Notes under the pieces: generated by a model
Told to the model about the DNA's origin: nothing
The model's database searches: none
The model's input: the letters and a program-made list of their open reading frames with translations, nothing else
Shown here: positions 5,982-7,613 of the stretch, one piece after another
Layout: every line of letters starts with the position of its first letter
How positions within the stretch are numbered: the stretch's first letter is position 1
Made by a program: the position numbers and the translations under genes
NCBI GenBank assembly: GCA_022866645.1
Contig: JALHUQ010000316.1
Coordinates: 1 to 7,613 of the forward strand
Direction of reading: 5' to 3'
DNA: 7,613 bases
Source of the DNA: Woeseiaceae bacterium
GTDB lineage: Bacteria > Pseudomonadota > Gammaproteobacteria > Steroidobacterales > Woeseiaceae

Positions 5982-7613
5982 TTAACGCCTGTCCGGGGTC
6001 AACGTCAGCGTATGGACTGCAATGCCTGGCAAAAACGGGCTAGGCAGCCCTTTTACCCAATCGGAATGCCCGGCGTCGTAGTACTCGGACAAGGGATGGC
6101 CGCTTTGCCCGGTCGGCATGTGCAACAGGCCATTCGCTTCGTCTCCAGGAGACACGGAAAAACGCTCCGATGCGCCAAATGTCGGTCCTTGAGCTTTCGG
6201 CATATTGACGTCGCCGTTGAGTTCATCGAGCGGCATGTCGAGGTACGCGCCCAGTAACGGAATACTCCGGCTTAATGGATGACGAATCGCCGCGGTATTG
6301 ACCTCGCCCCACGTACGGGACGACAACGGCCCTTCAAAATTGTCTTTGAAGTAATCGATGTTTTGCTGCACAGCGGCCAACAGGAATTGACCCCAATCGT
6401 TGTAATTGGCCGGCAACATGTGCAACGGACGCTCCGTCACCAGCGACCAAAGCGCCGCTTCAAACTGGTTGCTCTTGAGCAAATTGACGTCTTCACCGTA
6501 GGCCTCGCGTACCGGGGTCATCAAAGCATGAAAAACACGTCGTTCGACCTCGAGGCGAAATGCCCTTACCAGTCGATAACCCACGGACTCGGGCGCAGCT
6601 CGGGGAATCCAGTCGTCTACCAGACGTCGATATTCGGCCATGTCGGGGTTGCCAGCGACCGCCTCTTCGTCAAGTACGTTGAGCAAAAGCTCCCGCCATG
6701 GCGACAGGAACAAGGCCCGATCATCGTATTGGATCGCGAGCATATCACCCGGCGTGAACGACTCTTTTGCAAACAGGCTGTTTCGAATTTGCTGCGCTCG
6801 TGCGCCAAGGTCATAGCCGCCGTCGCCGATGATGCGCAGCGCTTCGCCATCACTGACTCGAGCGTTAGCGGACCAGATGCGGCCGCTCTCAGGATTGACC
6901 ACCCGCGGATAGTCGCTGCTTGCGACCCAGCCCTGCCAGCCGGCTTCCTGACTCCAGTCCGCGGGCAACATGGCATCGAATGGTCTCTTCAGCGGTATCC
7001 TGCCGGCGATCGTCCAGGCAATGTTGCCAGCCGCGTCACCGGTCACGAAGTTCTGTGGCGGCATTCCCATCGTATTGGCGATGTCCAATGCTTCAAATAC
7101 AGAGCTGGCGGTTTCAAGCTGAAATATGTTCTGGTTAAGTGCTTCGGTCTTGTGCGCGATCCAGCTCACGGCGATTTCGCCGTCCGGGTATTCGATGTCG
7201 TCTATCACCGGACCCCAAATGGTCTCGCGAACCTGATACAGGACAGGGTCGCCACCCTTGATGTTGATCACCTCGGTATGAACGTCGAACGCCAAATCGC
7301 CTTCGGGAGTCTTGTAGCTACCCTCCGCCGCGCCGGGCTGCAAAACTACCGCGTCTGTGTAGTCGCCGTAGCTGTTTGTATAACCCCAGGCGACTCGCGT
7401 ATTACTACCCGCAATAATGAACGGTGCGCCGGGCAAGGTCACGCCGGAAAGGTCAAGAGCGGGATTGTCGGCCGCATTGTCGCTGTCGACAATCAGGCGT
7501 GCACGATAGTAAATATTTGGTGTGTTCAGACCGAGGTGCATATCGTTAGAAACCATGGCCCGGCCGTTACCGGTCAAAGCGCCTGATACTGCCCAATTGT
7601 TGCTCCCGGGTAA
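5982..7613 (-). CDS. Penicillin acylase family protein (Ntn hydrolase), beta subunit part; 5' end off the window
   Basis: The frame is open to the window edge and ends at TAA (5984-5982), giving 543 residues. It begins LPGSNNWAVSG: the Ser of GSNNW is the known self-cleavage point and N-terminal nucleophile of this family, so the window contains the full beta subunit (about 540 residues) and lacks the signal peptide, alpha subunit and most of the linker. Counting that Ser as 1, visible family features are SNDMHLGL (19-26), GSNTRVAWG (66-74), the probable calcium-binding stretch GDYTD (80-84), and PQN with catalytic Asn185 followed by GDAAGNIAW. These enzymes hydrolyse amide bonds of acylated substrates, including beta-lactam side chains and, in some members, acyl-homoserine lactone signals; most are periplasmic. 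Substrate cannot be told from sequence. The apparent start at 7577 (TTG) is not real because the conserved frame continues upstream of it. Confidence 0.95.
   Translation of the reverse strand, partial: LPGSNNWAVSGALTGNGRAMVSNDMHLGLNTPNIYYRARLIVDSDNAADNPALDLSGVTLPGAPFIIAGSNTRVAWGYTNSYGDYTDAVVLQPGAAEGSYKTPEGDLAFDVHTEVINIKGGDPVLYQVRETIWGPVIDDIEYPDGEIAVSWIAHKTEALNQNIFQLETASSVFEALDIANTMGMPPQNFVTGDAAGNIAWTIAGRIPLKRPFDAMLPADWSQEAGWQGWVASSDYPRVVNPESGRIWSANARVSDGEALRIIGDGGYDLGARAQQIRNSLFAKESFTPGDMLAIQYDDRALFLSPWRELLLNVLDEEAVAGNPDMAEYRRLVDDWIPRAAPESVGYRLVRAFRLEVERRVFHALMTPVREAYGEDVNLLKSNQFEAALWSLVTERPLHMLPANYNDWGQFLLAAVQQNIDYFKDNFEGPLSSRTWGEVNTAAIRHPLSRSIPLLGAYLDMPLDELNGDVNMPKAQGPTFGASERFSVSPGDEANGLLHMPTGQSGHPLSEYYDAGHSDWVKGLPSPFLPGIAVHTLTLTPDRR
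7602..7604 (-). other. Autoproteolysis site and catalytic serine codon of the acylase
   Basis: This AGC codon encodes the Ser in Pro-Gly-Ser-Asn-Asn-Trp. In penicillin acylase-family precursors the chain is cut by itself before this Ser, whose free amino group then serves as the base in catalysis. The assignment rests on the match to the SNNW motif. Confidence 0.88.

Noticed and set aside
7575..7577. TTG at 7577 as the start of the acylase gene
   Set aside because: The frame continues upstream with the conserved GSNNWAVSG motif, so the gene is simply cut by the window.
6279..7586. A 435-codon open frame on the plus strand opposite the acylase gene
   Set aside because: It lies exactly codon-on-codon against the acylase frame, so it stays open whenever the acylase avoids TTA, CTA and TCA codons. 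Its translation shows no recognisable domain, while the minus-strand protein has the full catalytic motif set.
1..7613. A defence island, CRISPR array, prophage or transposon
   Set aside because: All genes belong to common housekeeping or enzyme families. I saw no repeat arrays, no terminal repeats, and no transposase, integrase or nuclease motifs.

Overview
The window reads as an ordinary, densely packed stretch of a gammaproteobacterial chromosome with moderately high GC. The taxonomic call rests on the rapZ-mgtE neighbourhood and on the resemblance of the proteins to families common in that class; I cannot go below class level, although a marine or soil Chromatiales/Woeseiales-like lineage would fit. 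There are seven protein-coding genes, two of them cut by the window edges. I see no RNA genes, insertion sequences, CRISPR arrays or phage genes.

Left block (plus strand, 1-1966): the C-terminal two thirds of rapZ (RNase adapter / nucleotide-binding regulator) is followed after 19 bases by mgtE, a CBS-domain magnesium channel. In many gammaproteobacteria PTS-type genes (EIIA, HPr/NPr) lie near or between these two; here nothing fits between them. A small inverted repeat covers the rapZ stop and ends just before the mgtE start.

Middle block (1967-3882): mgtE converges on a minus-strand patatin-like phospholipase, and the 36 bases between their stop codons are mostly two overlapping, mutually exclusive inverted repeats. 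The phospholipase diverges from a plus-strand peroxiredoxin of the BCP/PrxQ type that carries a signal peptide. The spacer between them has a perfect TATAAT that also overlaps a Shine-Dalgarno/ATG combination, so the peroxiredoxin start is ambiguous.

Right block (minus strand, 7613-3897): a penicillin acylase-family Ntn hydrolase (beta subunit complete, alpha subunit off the window), then 33 bases, a MoxR-type AAA ATPase, then 21 bases, and a CoxE-like VWA protein. Spacing suggests the last two are co-transcribed and that all three may be. MoxR and VWA proteins normally act as a pair, remodelling or maturing a target protein with ATP and a metal-dependent VWA domain; the target here is not evident. 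The VWA gene converges on the peroxiredoxin gene with only 14 bases between stop codons, sharing one short hairpin.

No clearly novel system is visible. The points most worth a second look are the peroxiredoxin start/promoter overlap, the unusual export of a BCP-type peroxiredoxin, the MoxR-VWA pair beside the acylase, and the double hairpin between mgtE and the phospholipase gene.
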